Shown: piece after piece, positions 10,062 to 21,754 of the stretch
How the letters are laid out: every line of letters starts with the position of its first letter
Position numbering within the stretch: the stretch's first letter is position 1
From: Catonia carolina
Taxonomy: Eukaryota > Arthropoda > Insecta > Hemiptera > Achilidae
Direction of reading: 5' to 3'
Assembly (NCBI GenBank): GCA_035578175.1
Contig: JAQMRL010000003.1
Coordinates: 27,724,672 to 27,788,671 of the forward strand
Length of the DNA: 64,000 nt
Notes under the pieces: generated by a model
What the model saw: the letters and a program-made list of their open reading frames with translations, nothing else
Database searches by the model: none
What the model was told of the DNA's origin: nothing
Program-made: the position numbers and the translations under genes

Positions 10062-11446
10062 ATGAGACCTCCGCGGTGGTGCAGTGGTTTTGTTGGTGGA
10101 CACGTGTTTTTTTTTTTTGGAAATTTTTTTTGATTATTAAGATGTTGTTGTTGTGTATGTTATAAATTTTGTTTAAGTAAAAATGTATTTTTGTAGCTGT
10201 AAGTAGTTTTCAGATTTGCTGCAGCTGTAGTATGCTATTAGAGCTGTTTAGTATTGATAATAATTGTCATTGTTTTTCTTGTAAAGTTAAATTTTTTTTT
10301 AATATCCGATTGTTTTTGGACTCGCAAATTTTCTTGCCGCAAATTTGTTTTGAATTGTTGCTGTTTGATTTTCGAGGTCGCCGATCTTTAAATTTTTTTT
10401 GAAATGACTTGGCTTAAATAGATGTAAAATCTGATTTTTTTTTGACTTGTTAATAATTTTCTTTCTTGCTGTCTTGTGCTACTTGCGCTTATTTCTGGTG
10501 TTACGACGACGTTGTTCTGTTTCTGGTTTGGTTGAACAAGCACCAAGTCTGTGCGGTAGATTGGTGTCCTTGTTTGATGTCGTGTCGCTTGGTGGTCGTG
10601 TTTCTTCTGTTTAGGTCTTGTGATGTTTCGTTTTAGGATTTTTTTTCTTTCAGCTTTCTGTATGTGCCTTTGGTTGTGGTCCGGTGGTTTAGATGTGGTT
10701 TTCGCCGTGGGCGAGTTTGTTGTTTTTTGTTTCCCTTAGTTTTGGTGGCTTTTGTAGTCGACCAAGTCTCCCCCTTTTTGCTAGTCCTGAGCGACTCCCT
10801 CCCTTTCCCTTATTCCATCTTCGCCTACCTGGTACCCTGTTTCTTCATTGGCCTTGTTGTTTTGGTTTTGTGTTCTCTTTGCTTCAGTTAGCTGCCTTTC
10901 TTTTCAGGTGTTGCACGACCCACCTTCTTTCGTTTGTTATCGTCACTTCTGGTACGGTGGTTGTTTCCGTGTTGTGGTCGATAGATTTTTTTGTGTCATG
11001 GTGAAAGTTTTGCGATCGCCCTTTTCTATTCCCGGTTTGTCTTTCCCCTGCCCCCTTCCCGAAACCTTACCCTCCCCTTTTTCCCTTTTGCCATGTTGTG
11101 GTTACCCTTTGTGGGTGTTTGTGGTTACCCTTTCCCCTGTTTACCCCTTTACCCTTTGTTGGTTGTTGGACGAGTTAGGGAGGCGTCCTTAACTTCTCCC
11201 GGTGTTGTGGGCCTGTTGCTTCGTGCATCCCACTTTCGGGTGTTTCGAGGTTTCTCCTCGAACCCCGCCACGCTTCGGCGTTTCTGAGCCTCTGTGCGTC
11301 ATTAGTCGTTGACTAATTTTTGTGTTTTTGTTTTTGGTTTCGGGGCTTTGCCGATTCTGACCTTGATGTTAGGTGGTATCGGGGTTGTTGTATGGGCGAC
11401 AACTTCCGGTACCATTGCTGCGTTGTGGAGAGGGGTGCTTGAGGGG

Positions 11447-11660
11447 CTTCCCTTTGTTGGGCGGTTTCCTTGAGCACTGCTTCTCGGAGAGGGGTATCGC
11501 GGTGCCTCCCCTTAGTTGGGTGGGTGCTTCCGATGCCGCTTCTCGGAGGGAGGTTTCGGAGTGTCTTCCCTTTGTTGGGCGGGCATTTCCGATTCCTGCT
11601 CTCGAGGGTCGTCCGTGCTTCCGGGTCTCCGTGCTTCTTCCCTTAGTTGGGCGGATAGTA
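11447..11660 (+). repeat. degenerate 59-bp minisatellite in internal region (again at 15184-15397)
   Basis: A block of the form CTTCCCTTTGTTGGGCGG begins at 11447, 11506, 11565 and 11637, giving spacings of 59, 59 and 72. Each is followed by a variable segment with TTCC and GCTTCTCGGAG. The minus-strand frame through it repeats a PTKGR-like motif, but this probably only reflects the DNA repeat. Confidence 0.7.
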
Positions 11661-11793
11661 GTGGGGAAACGGTGGTTCTGGCGCACCCGAAAATTTTTTT
11701 TCTAGATTTGTCCTTTTTCTGTCGGTGTTTTGTCGTCGTCGTCGCTCCTCTTGCTTGGCCAAACAAAGCCATTTCTTAGCTTTGTTTGTCCTT

Positions 11794-11804
11794 GGCGGGG
11801 GGAG
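11794..11804 (+). promoter_or_regulatory. polypurine tract before LTR 2 (again at 15531-15541 before LTR 3)
   Basis: GGCGGGGGGAG, then TC, then the TG of the LTR. A G-rich purine run at this position is the usual plus-strand primer in LTR retroelements. Confidence 0.7.
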
Positions 11805-11806
11805 TC

Positions 11807-13623
11807 TGTAACGTCCAAGTTGTAATACGTTACTGAGGGTTTTTGTTTCATTTCTGGCGCTGCATTTTGTTTGTGTTAATGCTTAACTTTGTTCACTGTA
11901 AGCTGTCGCTATCTGGCGTTTTTCTGTTTATCTATTCTGGCCTGATTTGAATTAATATTTTTCTGTCGACTAATTGTACTATTTTCCTGGTTTAACGTGC
12001 ACTCTTGTTTGTGAAGCGATATGGTACGGTAGTCGTCTATGACATTTAAAATGTTGCCGATTTGCAAATTTCTTTCTTTTACTTAAAGAATGTTTTTTAT
12101 ACTTTAATGCTGTATTATGATGGTTACTGAAGTTCAATTGCATTATCTACTGTTTTAAATTATGTTTATCTTTTGTTTTTCTTCAAACTTATTATGATAC
12201 GTAATTATTTTAAGTCTTTTCCGGGTCGGCGTTTAATTATGGTTCAAGTTTTTGGCTTCATAGCCCCAAATTTATTTTGGGTAAGTTCTCTTTTGTTTTG
12301 CTGTCGAATATTTCTGGAGATTGCGCTTGTCAATTCTGTTTAACTGTAAATTTTAAATTTTGAATCGAGTTATTTTGGTTTTGGCCTTGTTCGATTCTTG
12401 CCTTGTTTTTTGTCTGATTGTTTGCCTACACCTTTTAACCTTGTGTGGGTTTTCCGTTAAGGTGTAGGGCAATTTAATCTTTTGTACTTACCTTTTGCCT
12501 TTGACCTATGTTGACCGCAATCTGTAGAAGTATTCTTTGGTCTTATTCTTTCTTTTGATTTGGTTCATTTTGTTACTTTTCTTTTCGAAGTGTTACCTTT
12601 TTCGCTTTTGACGCTGGTCGTTTTTGTCCAGGGTTCGACTCTGGGGTTCTATTCTGTGAGATTCTGCTTTGGGAACGTTTCCGTTACGGAAGATCCTACT
12701 GTATGAGAAGCCTACTCTAGTTTTGGATAACTGTTTCGGATAGTCGTGGATAGCAGTGCCATTCTGCTTGTTTGGAGCCACCTGGGTTTGATTCTCGACG
12801 TTTTCTGTTCTATAATTTTGTTTCTGCAATCTGGTATGTGTCATTAAATTTTTTATAAAATGTGTTTTTCGGGCTATATCGACGATTTCTACTTGACTGC
12901 GTCTATGCAGGTCAGGTAGGGCTTCCTGTACTGTGCATGTCGCGAAATGAAAATGGTCAACGAATGAACTTGTTTAAAATTTTAATTAAATTTTTTTTAA
13001 TATTGGAAAACCGTTAACAAGTTTTCTTTCTCATAAGTAATTTCATTAATCTAGAATCTTGTTTTTTTTTATATATAAAATCTTTTTTACAAAATATTGT
13101 TTTTCTTATAAAATTTTTTTAATAATTTAAAAGGCTACCATGGTATGCACATATAAAAAAATATAATATTAAAATAAAAATTTGATGCTATGCTACTACG
13201 GAACAATGAACTAATTCAATTTTTTTATAAAAAAAATATTTTTTTTTATCTTTCAATTTTCTGTATCTATGAATTTTCAGTATAAATAGTATCAGTTTTA
13301 AGTGAACTTAAAGCGATAGCTATTAAAATTTAGTTATTCATTGAACATTGTATTTTATATTTAATAATTTTTTTTTAAATAATTTTGGCCTGAAGATAAT
13401 CCCTTTAGGTATTTTGTTTGTCTCAAATTTAATTATGTCTATATAATAATTTTACTGTATTTTCAAACTTCTTGGATTCATTGTGTAATTAATTTTTTTG
13501 AATTTTGTGTTTTTCTTAAGTAATTATAATCATATGCAGCAACAATTCTTGTTTTTTTGGCTTCCTTATGTTTTTGTCCACCCCTGGGCCAACCTATCGA
13601 TGTGGATAGAGGGGGAGGTGTCA
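11807..13623 (+). repeat. LTR 2 (shared middle LTR), 1,817 bp
   Basis: Same start, end and internal landmarks as LTR 1 at +3,737, including the hairpin at 12424-12470. I saw no difference from LTR 1, although not every base was compared. Confidence 0.88.
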
Positions 13624-15543
13624 AAGTGGTAGCAGAGCGTGGTTTTGATTTGGACCATTTAGTTGGTACAGTGGTCCAAATCGCTGTCCTGTTTGTGACA
13701 GTTCTGGGTTCTTGGTGTCCTGTGTCCGACCTTTGATGTTTTTGGTGGCGTGTGGTGCCCGGAACATCAAGGTTTTGTTTTCAGGCATGTTTGTGCCTAT
13801 GAGACCTCCGCGGTGGTGCAGTGGTTTTGTTGGTGGACACGTGTTTTTTTTTTTTGGAAATTTTTTTTGATTATTAAGATGTTGTTGTTGTGTATGTTAT
13901 AAATTTTGTTTAAGTAAAAATGTATTTTTGTAGCTGTAAGTAGTTTTCAGATTTGCTGCAGCTGTAGTATGCTATTAGAGCTGTTTAGTATTGATAATAA
14001 TTGTCATTGTTTTTCTTGTAAAGTTAAATTTTTTTTTAATATCCGATTGTTTTTGGACTCGCAAATTTTCTTGCCGCAAATTTGTTTTGAATTGTTGCTG
14101 TTTGATTTTCGAGGTCGCCGATCTTTAAATTTTTTTTGAAATGACTTGGCTTAAATAGATGTAAAATCTGATTTTTTTTTGACTTGTTAATAATTTTCTT
14201 TCTTGCTGTCTTGTGCTACTTGCGCTTATTTCTGGTGTTACGACGACGTTGTTCTGTTTCTGGTTTGGTTGAACAAGCACCAAGTCTGTGCGGTAGATTG
14301 GTGTCCTTGTTTGATGTCGTGTCGCTTGGTGGTCGTGTTTCTTCTGTTTAGGTCTTGTGATGTTTCGTTTTAGGATTTTTTTTCTTTCAGCTTTCTGTAT
14401 GTGCCTTTGGTTGTGGTCCGGTGGTTTAGATGTGGTTTTCGCCGTGGGCGAGTTTGTTGTTTTTTGTTTCCCTTAGTTTTGGTGGCTTTTGTAGTCGACC
14501 AAGTCTCCCCCTTTTTGCTAGTCCTGAGCGACTCCCTCCCTTTCCCTTATTCCATCTTCGCCTACCTGGTACCCTGTTTCTTCATTGGCCTTGTTGTTTT
14601 GGTTTTGTGTTCTCTTTGCTTCAGTTAGCTGCCTTTCTTTTCAGGTGTTGCACGACCCACCTTCTTTCGTTTGTTATCGTCACTTCTGGTACGGTGGTTG
14701 TTTCCGTGTTGTGGTCGATAGATTTTTTTGTGTCATGGTGAAAGTTTTGCGATCGCCCTTTTCTATTCCCGGTTTGTCTTTCCCCTGCCCCCTTCCCGAA
14801 ACCTTACCCTCCCCTTTTTCCCTTTTGCCATGTTGTGGTTACCCTTTGTGGGTGTTTGTGGTTACCCTTTCCCCTGTTTACCCCTTTACCCTTTGTTGGT
14901 TGTTGGACGAGTTAGGGAGGCGTCCTTAACTTCTCCCGGTGTTGTGGGCCTGTTGCTTCGTGCATCCCACTTTCGGGTGTTTCGAGGTTTCTCCTCGAAC
15001 CCCGCCACGCTTCGGCGTTTCTGAGCCTCTGTGCGTCATTAGTCGTTGACTAATTTTTGTGTTTTTGTTTTTGGTTTCGGGGCTTTGCCGATTCTGACCT
15101 TGATGTTAGGTGGTATCGGGGTTGTTGTATGGGCGACAACTTCCGGTACCATTGCTGCGTTGTGGAGAGGGGTGCTTGAGGGGCTTCCCTTTGTTGGGCG
15201 GTTTCCTTGAGCACTGCTTCTCGGAGAGGGGTATCGCGGTGCCTCCCCTTAGTTGGGTGGGTGCTTCCGATGCCGCTTCTCGGAGGGAGGTTTCGGAGTG
15301 TCTTCCCTTTGTTGGGCGGGCATTTCCGATTCCTGCTCTCGAGGGTCGTCCGTGCTTCCGGGTCTCCGTGCTTCTTCCCTTAGTTGGGCGGATAGTAGTG
15401 GGGAAACGGTGGTTCTGGCGCACCCGAAAATTTTTTTTCTAGATTTGTCCTTTTTCTGTCGGTGTTTTGTCGTCGTCGTCGCTCCTCTTGCTTGGCCAAA
15501 CAAAGCCATTTCTTAGCTTTGTTTGTCCTTGGCGGGGGGAGTC
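13624..15543 (+). other. internal region 2 of the LTR element, non-coding
   Basis: It repeats internal region 1 at +3,737 with the same primer-binding site, leader hairpins, minisatellite and polypurine tract. The small open frames give identical translations in both units, so there are no visible indels. Confidence 0.85.
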
Positions 15544-17360
15544 TGTAACGTCCAAGTTGTAATACGTTACTGAGGGTTTTTGTTTCATTTCTGGCGCTGC
15601 ATTTTGTTTGTGTTAATGCTTAACTTTGTTCACTGTAAGCTGTCGCTATCTGGCGTTTTTCTGTTTATCTATTCTGGCCTGATTTGAATTAATATTTTTC
15701 TGTCGACTAATTGTACTATTTTCCTGGTTTAACGTGCACTCTTGTTTGTGAAGCGATATGGTACGGTAGTCGTCTATGACATTTAAAATGTTGCCGATTT
15801 GCAAATTTCTTTCTTTTACTTAAAGAATGTTTTTTATACTTTAATGCTGTATTATGATGGTTACTGAAGTTCAATTGCATTATCTACTGTTTTAAATTAT
15901 GTTTATCTTTTGTTTTTCTTCAAACTTATTATGATACGTAATTATTTTAAGTCTTTTCCGGGTCGGCGTTTAATTATGGTTCAAGTTTTTGGCTTCATAG
16001 CCCCAAATTTATTTTGGGTAAGTTCTCTTTTGTTTTGCTGTCGAATATTTCTGGAGATTGCGCTTGTCAATTCTGTTTAACTGTAAATTTTAAATTTTGA
16101 ATCGAGTTATTTTGGTTTTGGCCTTGTTCGATTCTTGCCTTGTTTTTTGTCTGATTGTTTGCCTACACCTTTTAACCTTGTGTGGGTTTTCCGTTAAGGT
16201 GTAGGGCAATTTAATCTTTTGTACTTACCTTTTGCCTTTGACCTATGTTGACCGCAATCTGTAGAAGTATTCTTTGGTCTTATTCTTTCTTTTGATTTGG
16301 TTCATTTTGTTACTTTTCTTTTCGAAGTGTTACCTTTTTCGCTTTTGACGCTGGTCGTTTTTGTCCAGGGTTCGACTCTGGGGTTCTATTCTGTGAGATT
16401 CTGCTTTGGGAACGTTTCCGTTACGGAAGATCCTACTGTATGAGAAGCCTACTCTAGTTTTGGATAACTGTTTCGGATAGTCGTGGATAGCAGTGCCATT
16501 CTGCTTGTTTGGAGCCACCTGGGTTTGATTCTCGACGTTTTCTGTTCTATAATTTTGTTTCTGCAATCTGGTATGTGTCATTAAATTTTTTATAAAATGT
16601 GTTTTTCGGGCTATATCGACGATTTCTACTTGACTGCGTCTATGCAGGTCAGGTAGGGCTTCCTGTACTGTGCATGTCGCGAAATGAAAATGGTCAACGA
16701 ATGAACTTGTTTAAAATTTTAATTAAATTTTTTTTAATATTGGAAAACCGTTAACAAGTTTTCTTTCTCATAAGTAATTTCATTAATCTAGAATCTTGTT
16801 TTTTTTTATATATAAAATCTTTTTTACAAAATATTGTTTTTCTTATAAAATTTTTTTAATAATTTAAAAGGCTACCATGGTATGCACATATAAAAAAATA
16901 TAATATTAAAATAAAAATTTGATGCTATGCTACTACGGAACAATGAACTAATTCAATTTTTTTATAAAAAAAATATTTTTTTTTATCTTTCAATTTTCTG
17001 TATCTATGAATTTTCAGTATAAATAGTATCAGTTTTAAGTGAACTTAAAGCGATAGCTATTAAAATTTAGTTATTCATTGAACATTGTATTTTATATTTA
17101 ATAATTTTTTTTTAAATAATTTTGGCCTGAAGATAATCCCTTTAGGTATTTTGTTTGTCTCAAATTTAATTATGTCTATATAATAATTTTACTGTATTTT
17201 CAAACTTCTTGGATTCATTGTGTAATTAATTTTTTTGAATTTTGTGTTTTTCTTAAGTAATTATAATCATATGCAGCAACAATTCTTGTTTTTTTGGCTT
17301 CCTTATGTTTTTGTCCACCCCTGGGCCAACCTATCGATGTGGATAGAGGGGGAGGTGTCA
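15544..17360 (+). repeat. LTR 3 (3' LTR), 1,817 bp
   Basis: It matches LTR 1 at +7,474 and stops at GTGTCA. The sequence then leaves the repeat for flanking AAGC and the jockey remnant. This abrupt end is what defines the LTR length. Confidence 0.88.
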
Positions 17361-17364
17361 AAGC

Positions 17365-17440
17365 AAACACGAACAGATTTAATCGGTTTCTTTACTTCTA
17401 GTCAGTCTTGCAAAAATTCTGATGATGTAAATTGGCGCTT
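17365..17440 (-). pseudogene. jockey-type LINE ORF2 fragment, right part
   Basis: On the minus strand it reads FLQD, stop, LEVKKPIKSVRV and continues across the LTR insertion into CFTF...KGTFPNFFIDN. This is the same ORF2 segment found in jockey elements between the RT and the YLG motif. It shows that the pre-insertion site was one LINE copy. The boundary further right is unclear. Confidence 0.6.
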
Positions 17441-17483
17441 AAAATTCGTGGATTTTGGTATACGAAAAAAAGTTAAAAAGTAG

Positions 17484-20400
17484 CCTATTAGTGCTTTTTG
17501 TTAAACAGTTAATTTTTGTTTTGTTTTTATGAAGTTAAAACAACAGCTGTTTATTAGCAATTAATTAGGTTACGCATGTTTCATCCCTTTAATTTTGTAA
17601 ATGGTAGTCAAGAATAGAACTCTGGATATTATAGTTATTAGTTAAGTAAGCACGCCATCATCAAGCCAGTGAAGCAGCTTGAACACTGAAACTGTTGGAT
17701 TGTCTACCAAAAACTATTTTTTTGCTGATAACAGTGTTAATTTAATAACTTTTATACTGTATGTGTGTAAATATAAAAATTTTAATACGTTTTAATTAAA
17801 ATTTTAACTACATCAATGTTAAAATGTTTTTAGACAGGGATGTGGTAAAAGATTTTTATAAAATATAATATATACTTCAGTTTGTTGTCTCATAATTTAA
17901 TCCACAAAAACGGATAAATTGTTTGTGATAGGAAGGTATGAAAATGCAAAATTTTGTACTTACGTGTTATTTGAACTACAGTGATGAAAAATATAATTGA
18001 GATAAAAGTGTGAAATTTTTATCGAATGTTCTTTTTAATTTCAAGTTTAATCTCTAAATTTAATGTATGTAGTGTTAAATTTTATGGTGTTATAACTTCA
18101 CTTCACTTTTATCTTCTTTTAAATTTTTTATGACCTTAACTATAATTTAACGATCAGTAAAATTTGGTTATGCAGTTCCATTTACATTTAAAACCATTTA
18201 AAATGGTTTTACATCTTCCAAAAAAAAACAATTCTTATTTTATTTCATCCCTGAAATCCCTAATATGTTAGCTACACAAAGATCGGTAACCAACATTGTA
18301 TAACACACAGAAGTCTCCATTAAAACAAAATAGTCGTAAAAACAGATGCAGAGAACACATGGCAAGCCACGGATATTATTGTTCAGCAGGGCGAAAAAAC
18401 CCCTGGGTTTATCTCTGTAGGTGCTCTCAGTTACATCAAAGTACAAATGCAAAAGGTATTTTCGTTATATAACTATTTGCTTGTAGAAATACACATAAAA
18501 TACCGACACAAATATCCATTACCTAGTGACTTTTTGACCGGAGATGAGAAATCTACTTTATCTTGTGTAGTAGTCTTATGGCACTAAAAATTATTCAACA
18601 TCAATACGTATCCTTAATAATTTTATCGAACAATTTTCAAACTGTACCTTCTTTTATCTTAGACTAAATTCAAAAACTTTTTGGATTTTCATCCATGTTC
18701 GCTTTGAATTTTAATACATTTGTATTACATTTAAATATTTTTTTATAATAATAATAAAAAAGCTGTCTTATCGATGTAGCCTTACAAATTTATTATTTTT
18801 ATAAATTTTCACCTATTACCGGGAATAGAAAGTCTCAGCAATATTTTCTTTACATTATGTTTTTTATGGCTTTCTGCAAGAGTAACTTATTCAACAGAAA
18901 TGCTAAAATGTGTTTTTTACATATTGTTGCGCTTATTCCTGGCTCGTTCGGTATCTGTTTATTTATATATAGCAAAACTTGCTTTTAAATTTATAAAACA
19001 TATTTATTGACAAATTTATTACTTAGGTACATTAATTATTATACGTATTGAAATTAAAAAATTAAAATAAATTAATAACCTGCTAAATTTAGTACCTACA
19101 AAAATGTTTTAAAATTTTATCAAGACGCGAAAGAAACTTACCTTAAAAGAAATATGGCCATTTACAACTAAACAGATATATTTATATAACATTTTGGCAA
19201 TTTATATCAATGAATCTTTTCTAATACTAGAATTTCAAAATAAAAAAATACTGCTTCAAAATGTTGAGACAATATGTTTGTAACGCATAATTTGCCTCTT
19301 CAAATAATTGGGTTTTTTGTGTAATATCCTTAATTTTATAATGACTTACTTTTTACAGGACAATGTAAATTTTTGAGAAGTACCCCAAATAAATAATTCC
19401 CAGATTTGTAAACGTATTTCTAATCTTCTTTTCCCTCATATGTAAATTTTCCTCCCTGTAAATTTCAGAACCCATTTTGGAATATTCTACCTCCCTTCAT
19501 TCTTCTAAGATTCTCAATCCATTCATTGCAATAATCACTGATCATTTAAATTTATCCTTATTGTCTTCAACGCTTTTGTTTCATGGAAATTTCGAATTCT
19601 CTCCTTACTCGTACAACCCTGTAACCTTCGTAAAAAGCGTATCTCTGCAGCTCCCAATTTATGTTTCTTTCTCCTTGTAAAAGCCTAGACCTCACTTTTA
19701 TTTAAAAATGTTGAAACGGCCCCATTACGTCATAAAATCTTAATATAGTTTTGTGAGCTCTGTTCCTTAGTGTACTTGCAATTGTTCCACATACTGTTTA
19801 GAAACGATATCTGTTTTGTTAACATCAAGCTCTTCGTCAAAATCAATTTGGCAGCCCAACTCTTGGTAAAAAAGTAATAATGAACTTCGCACATCAATCC
19901 AGAAAGCACGAAAAAAATTGGATATCGATTGCGTCATTTATTATTAAATAGAAATTGCACAAATAACCTAGAAACTAGCTACTAATATTCTTTAGTTTCG
20001 AATGAGAGAAACATATTTTGTATGTAACTACTACCCTTTGGAATCCGGTAGCCTACTTTTTATGTCATTTATAATGCAGACTGAATGAAATTATAAACTG
20101 AGTTATATTCAGTATTATTTAGCTTATGAGATAAATCCGATTGAAAGAGTTAGCTGTGAAAGCTGAATCATGACAGATGTCAATTAATGAAAAAGATGCA
20201 TAAATGGTGTCACGTCCGGTGAAACCAGATCGGTCACACAATTTAGTTCAACTGTGTTACACTCTCAGTCAGGTGTAAGCTTATATTGTATAACAACATG
20301 TACATAACATAGCTGTTCCCCTTTATTCTCTGTTATATGACATTCATTCCTAACTCGGTTACATAACATAAAATGTCTTACCATTCTATATTTTACTCAA

Positions 20401-20765
20401 ATTTTTGTAATGAACAACAAACAGTATTTGGATGGAGTATTAAATTATAATATATGTTTATATTTTTGAGTGCTTCTGCGGAAAATACAAATTTCCAAAA
20501 CTTTACAGGCTTCATTAGTGAGTAATGTCAGAAAATTAAATGTCGTAAATTGACAGAACACAGATACAAAGTGTTTTTCGAAATGTTGAAAAATATATCA
20601 TTTATCTAGTTTATTAAAAACGTTAGTCAAAAAAATTACCTAAGATGACTAGATTTACAGAATTGCGAGCTTGCACTTAGCAGCTGTCATTGCCATTGTA
20701 ACGGTAGTAGTGTTAACTACTTGTTATCTGTGAGATATTAAGCGATAAAAATATTACCTGATCCA
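17484..20765. other. AT-rich intergenic DNA, nothing recognised
   Basis: I recognise no TE protein, SINE head or RNA gene. Open frames here (such as minus 18240-18452 and plus 19477-19680) are short and match no family I know. Confidence 0.55.
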
Positions 20766-20769
20766 TATT

Positions 20770-20903
20770 TTTACTTTCTCTTGCCTATATGAATATATAG
20801 GAAGGAAAGTATTGTTTTCATGTCGATTTTTCGAAATCTAGTTTTCACCGGATCTATACGTTTTCAGACCCCCTGAACCCAAAAAACATGTTTTTAGCGA
20901 TTG

Positions 20904-20950
<47 letters not shown>

Positions 20951-21753
20951 TGTGTGTGTGTGTGTCTGTGTGTGAACAGAATATCTCAAGAACGGAACAT
21001 CGTACGAACTTGAAACTTGAAACTTAAGTTACATACCACTACCGGACGCGACACGAACATTTTCATCAAAATCGGTCAACCGGAAGCAGTAGTTTATTCG
21101 TATAATTTTTCAGTTTTTTGCGATTTTCTCAAAAACTGGTCCTACGATTTTTTTTATAATCGCTTATTTTACTCAATTTTTTATTCTCTACAAGATAGGG
21201 TAGGCGCCATGTCTGCTGAAATTCTCGGTGAGGCTCTTTTCACGTAAAAACGTTGTTTTTTTAAGATTACGGCTTTAATATAAATTTTAGCGCAAAAACT
21301 TACATAATAAAAGTTGTAGAGAATTTAAAAACCTACAACTTATGTTTCAAACATTTTTTTGTATGACGCTTAGTTTAGCGGTAATTTGCGATTTTCTGTT
21401 TTTTTCTCACGAAAACGTGAGAAAAATCGATTTTTTAACATTTCGGTCTTAGTATGCATTTTACGACAAAAGTGTATATAATAAAAGTTATAGAAAATTA
21501 AAAGATCTACAACTTTTGTTTAGAGAATTTTTCTCTACATAGCCTAGTTTAGCGTGAAAGTGTGATTTTCCGTTTTTTTAAGCCAAATTGAGTTCGATTT
21601 TCATTTTGCGTCATTCACTCATGATTAAAATAAGGTTATGTTTTTGAGGTTAGTTTTTGTTCATTTCTAATGTTTTAATACTAATGTTAGGTTTATTGTT
21701 AATTATTTGCATTGGCAAGAGAAAGTTGTGCGAGTGTTTCACACCAGATTTTT
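20770..21753 (+). mobile_element. Helentron-like non-autonomous element (HINE/DINE-1 type), copy A
   Basis: The 5' end is ACTTTCTCTTGCC (20773-20785), followed by a CCTATAT/ATATAGG hairpin (20784-20801). The inverse, GGCAAGAGAAAGT, lies subterminally at 21714-21726. A hairpin with GTG.GA and TCACAC arms (21728-21744) ends the element before CCAGATTTTT. The inside holds a (TG)n array (20906-20974) and two diverged repeat units of about 170 bp, each with an AAGTTGTAG/CTACAACTT hairpin (first at 21311-21341). Asymmetric inverted repeats, an internal microsatellite, a 3' hairpin and T-rich flanks match Helentron-derived elements. It encodes no protein. Confidence 0.7.
20906..20974 (+). repeat. 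(TG)n microsatellite inside copy A
   Basis: A run of TG dinucleotides with two TC interruptions. The same position holds a longer array in the copy at 31671. Confidence 0.95.
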
Positions 21754-21754
21754 T

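Larger units (their letters stand above)
9887..11806 (+). other. internal region 1 of the LTR element, non-coding
   Basis: It contains the primer-binding site (9890-9901), a series of leader hairpins (9911-10061), a tRNA-head-like segment (10065-10105), long T/G-rich and pyrimidine-rich tracts, a degenerate 59-bp repeat (11447-11660) and the polypurine tract (11794-11804). Plus-strand frames of 75-114 codons around 10664-11287 are low-complexity Phe/Leu/Pro/Ser translations of pyrimidine-rich DNA. I treat them as spurious. Confidence 0.85.
8066..17364 (+). mobile_element. tandem non-autonomous LTR retrotransposon (LTR-int-LTR-int-LTR) with AAGC TSD
   Basis: A 3,737-bp unit is present as two complete units plus a third partial unit equal to the LTR. 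Landmarks recur at exactly +3,737 and +7,474, for example GTAACGTCC at 8071, 11808 and 15545. LTRs are 8070-9886, 11807-13623 and 15544-17360 (1,817 bp each, TG...CA). Internal regions are 9887-11806 and 13624-15543 (1,920 bp). Target duplication AAGC is at 8066-8069 and 17361-17364. Each internal region starts with a primer-binding site 3 nt after the LTR and ends with a G-rich tract next to the following LTR. No frame longer than about 114 codons exists and none resembles gag, protease, RT, RNase H or integrase. It must depend on proteins supplied in trans. The tandem form fits LTR-LTR recombination between copies, or a multimeric insertion. Confidence 0.9.

Noticed and set aside
10664..11705. 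Open frames of 75-114 codons in the LTR element's internal region as gag-like genes
   Set aside because: They are translations of pyrimidine-rich, low-complexity DNA with no zinc knuckle, protease or RT motif. Frames overlap on both strands and are equally long.
8066..17364. Satellite DNA or Penelope-like tandem structure instead of an LTR element
   Set aside because: TG...CA ends, a primer-binding site, a polypurine tract and a short target duplication at the outer borders favour an LTR element. Only 2.5 units are present.
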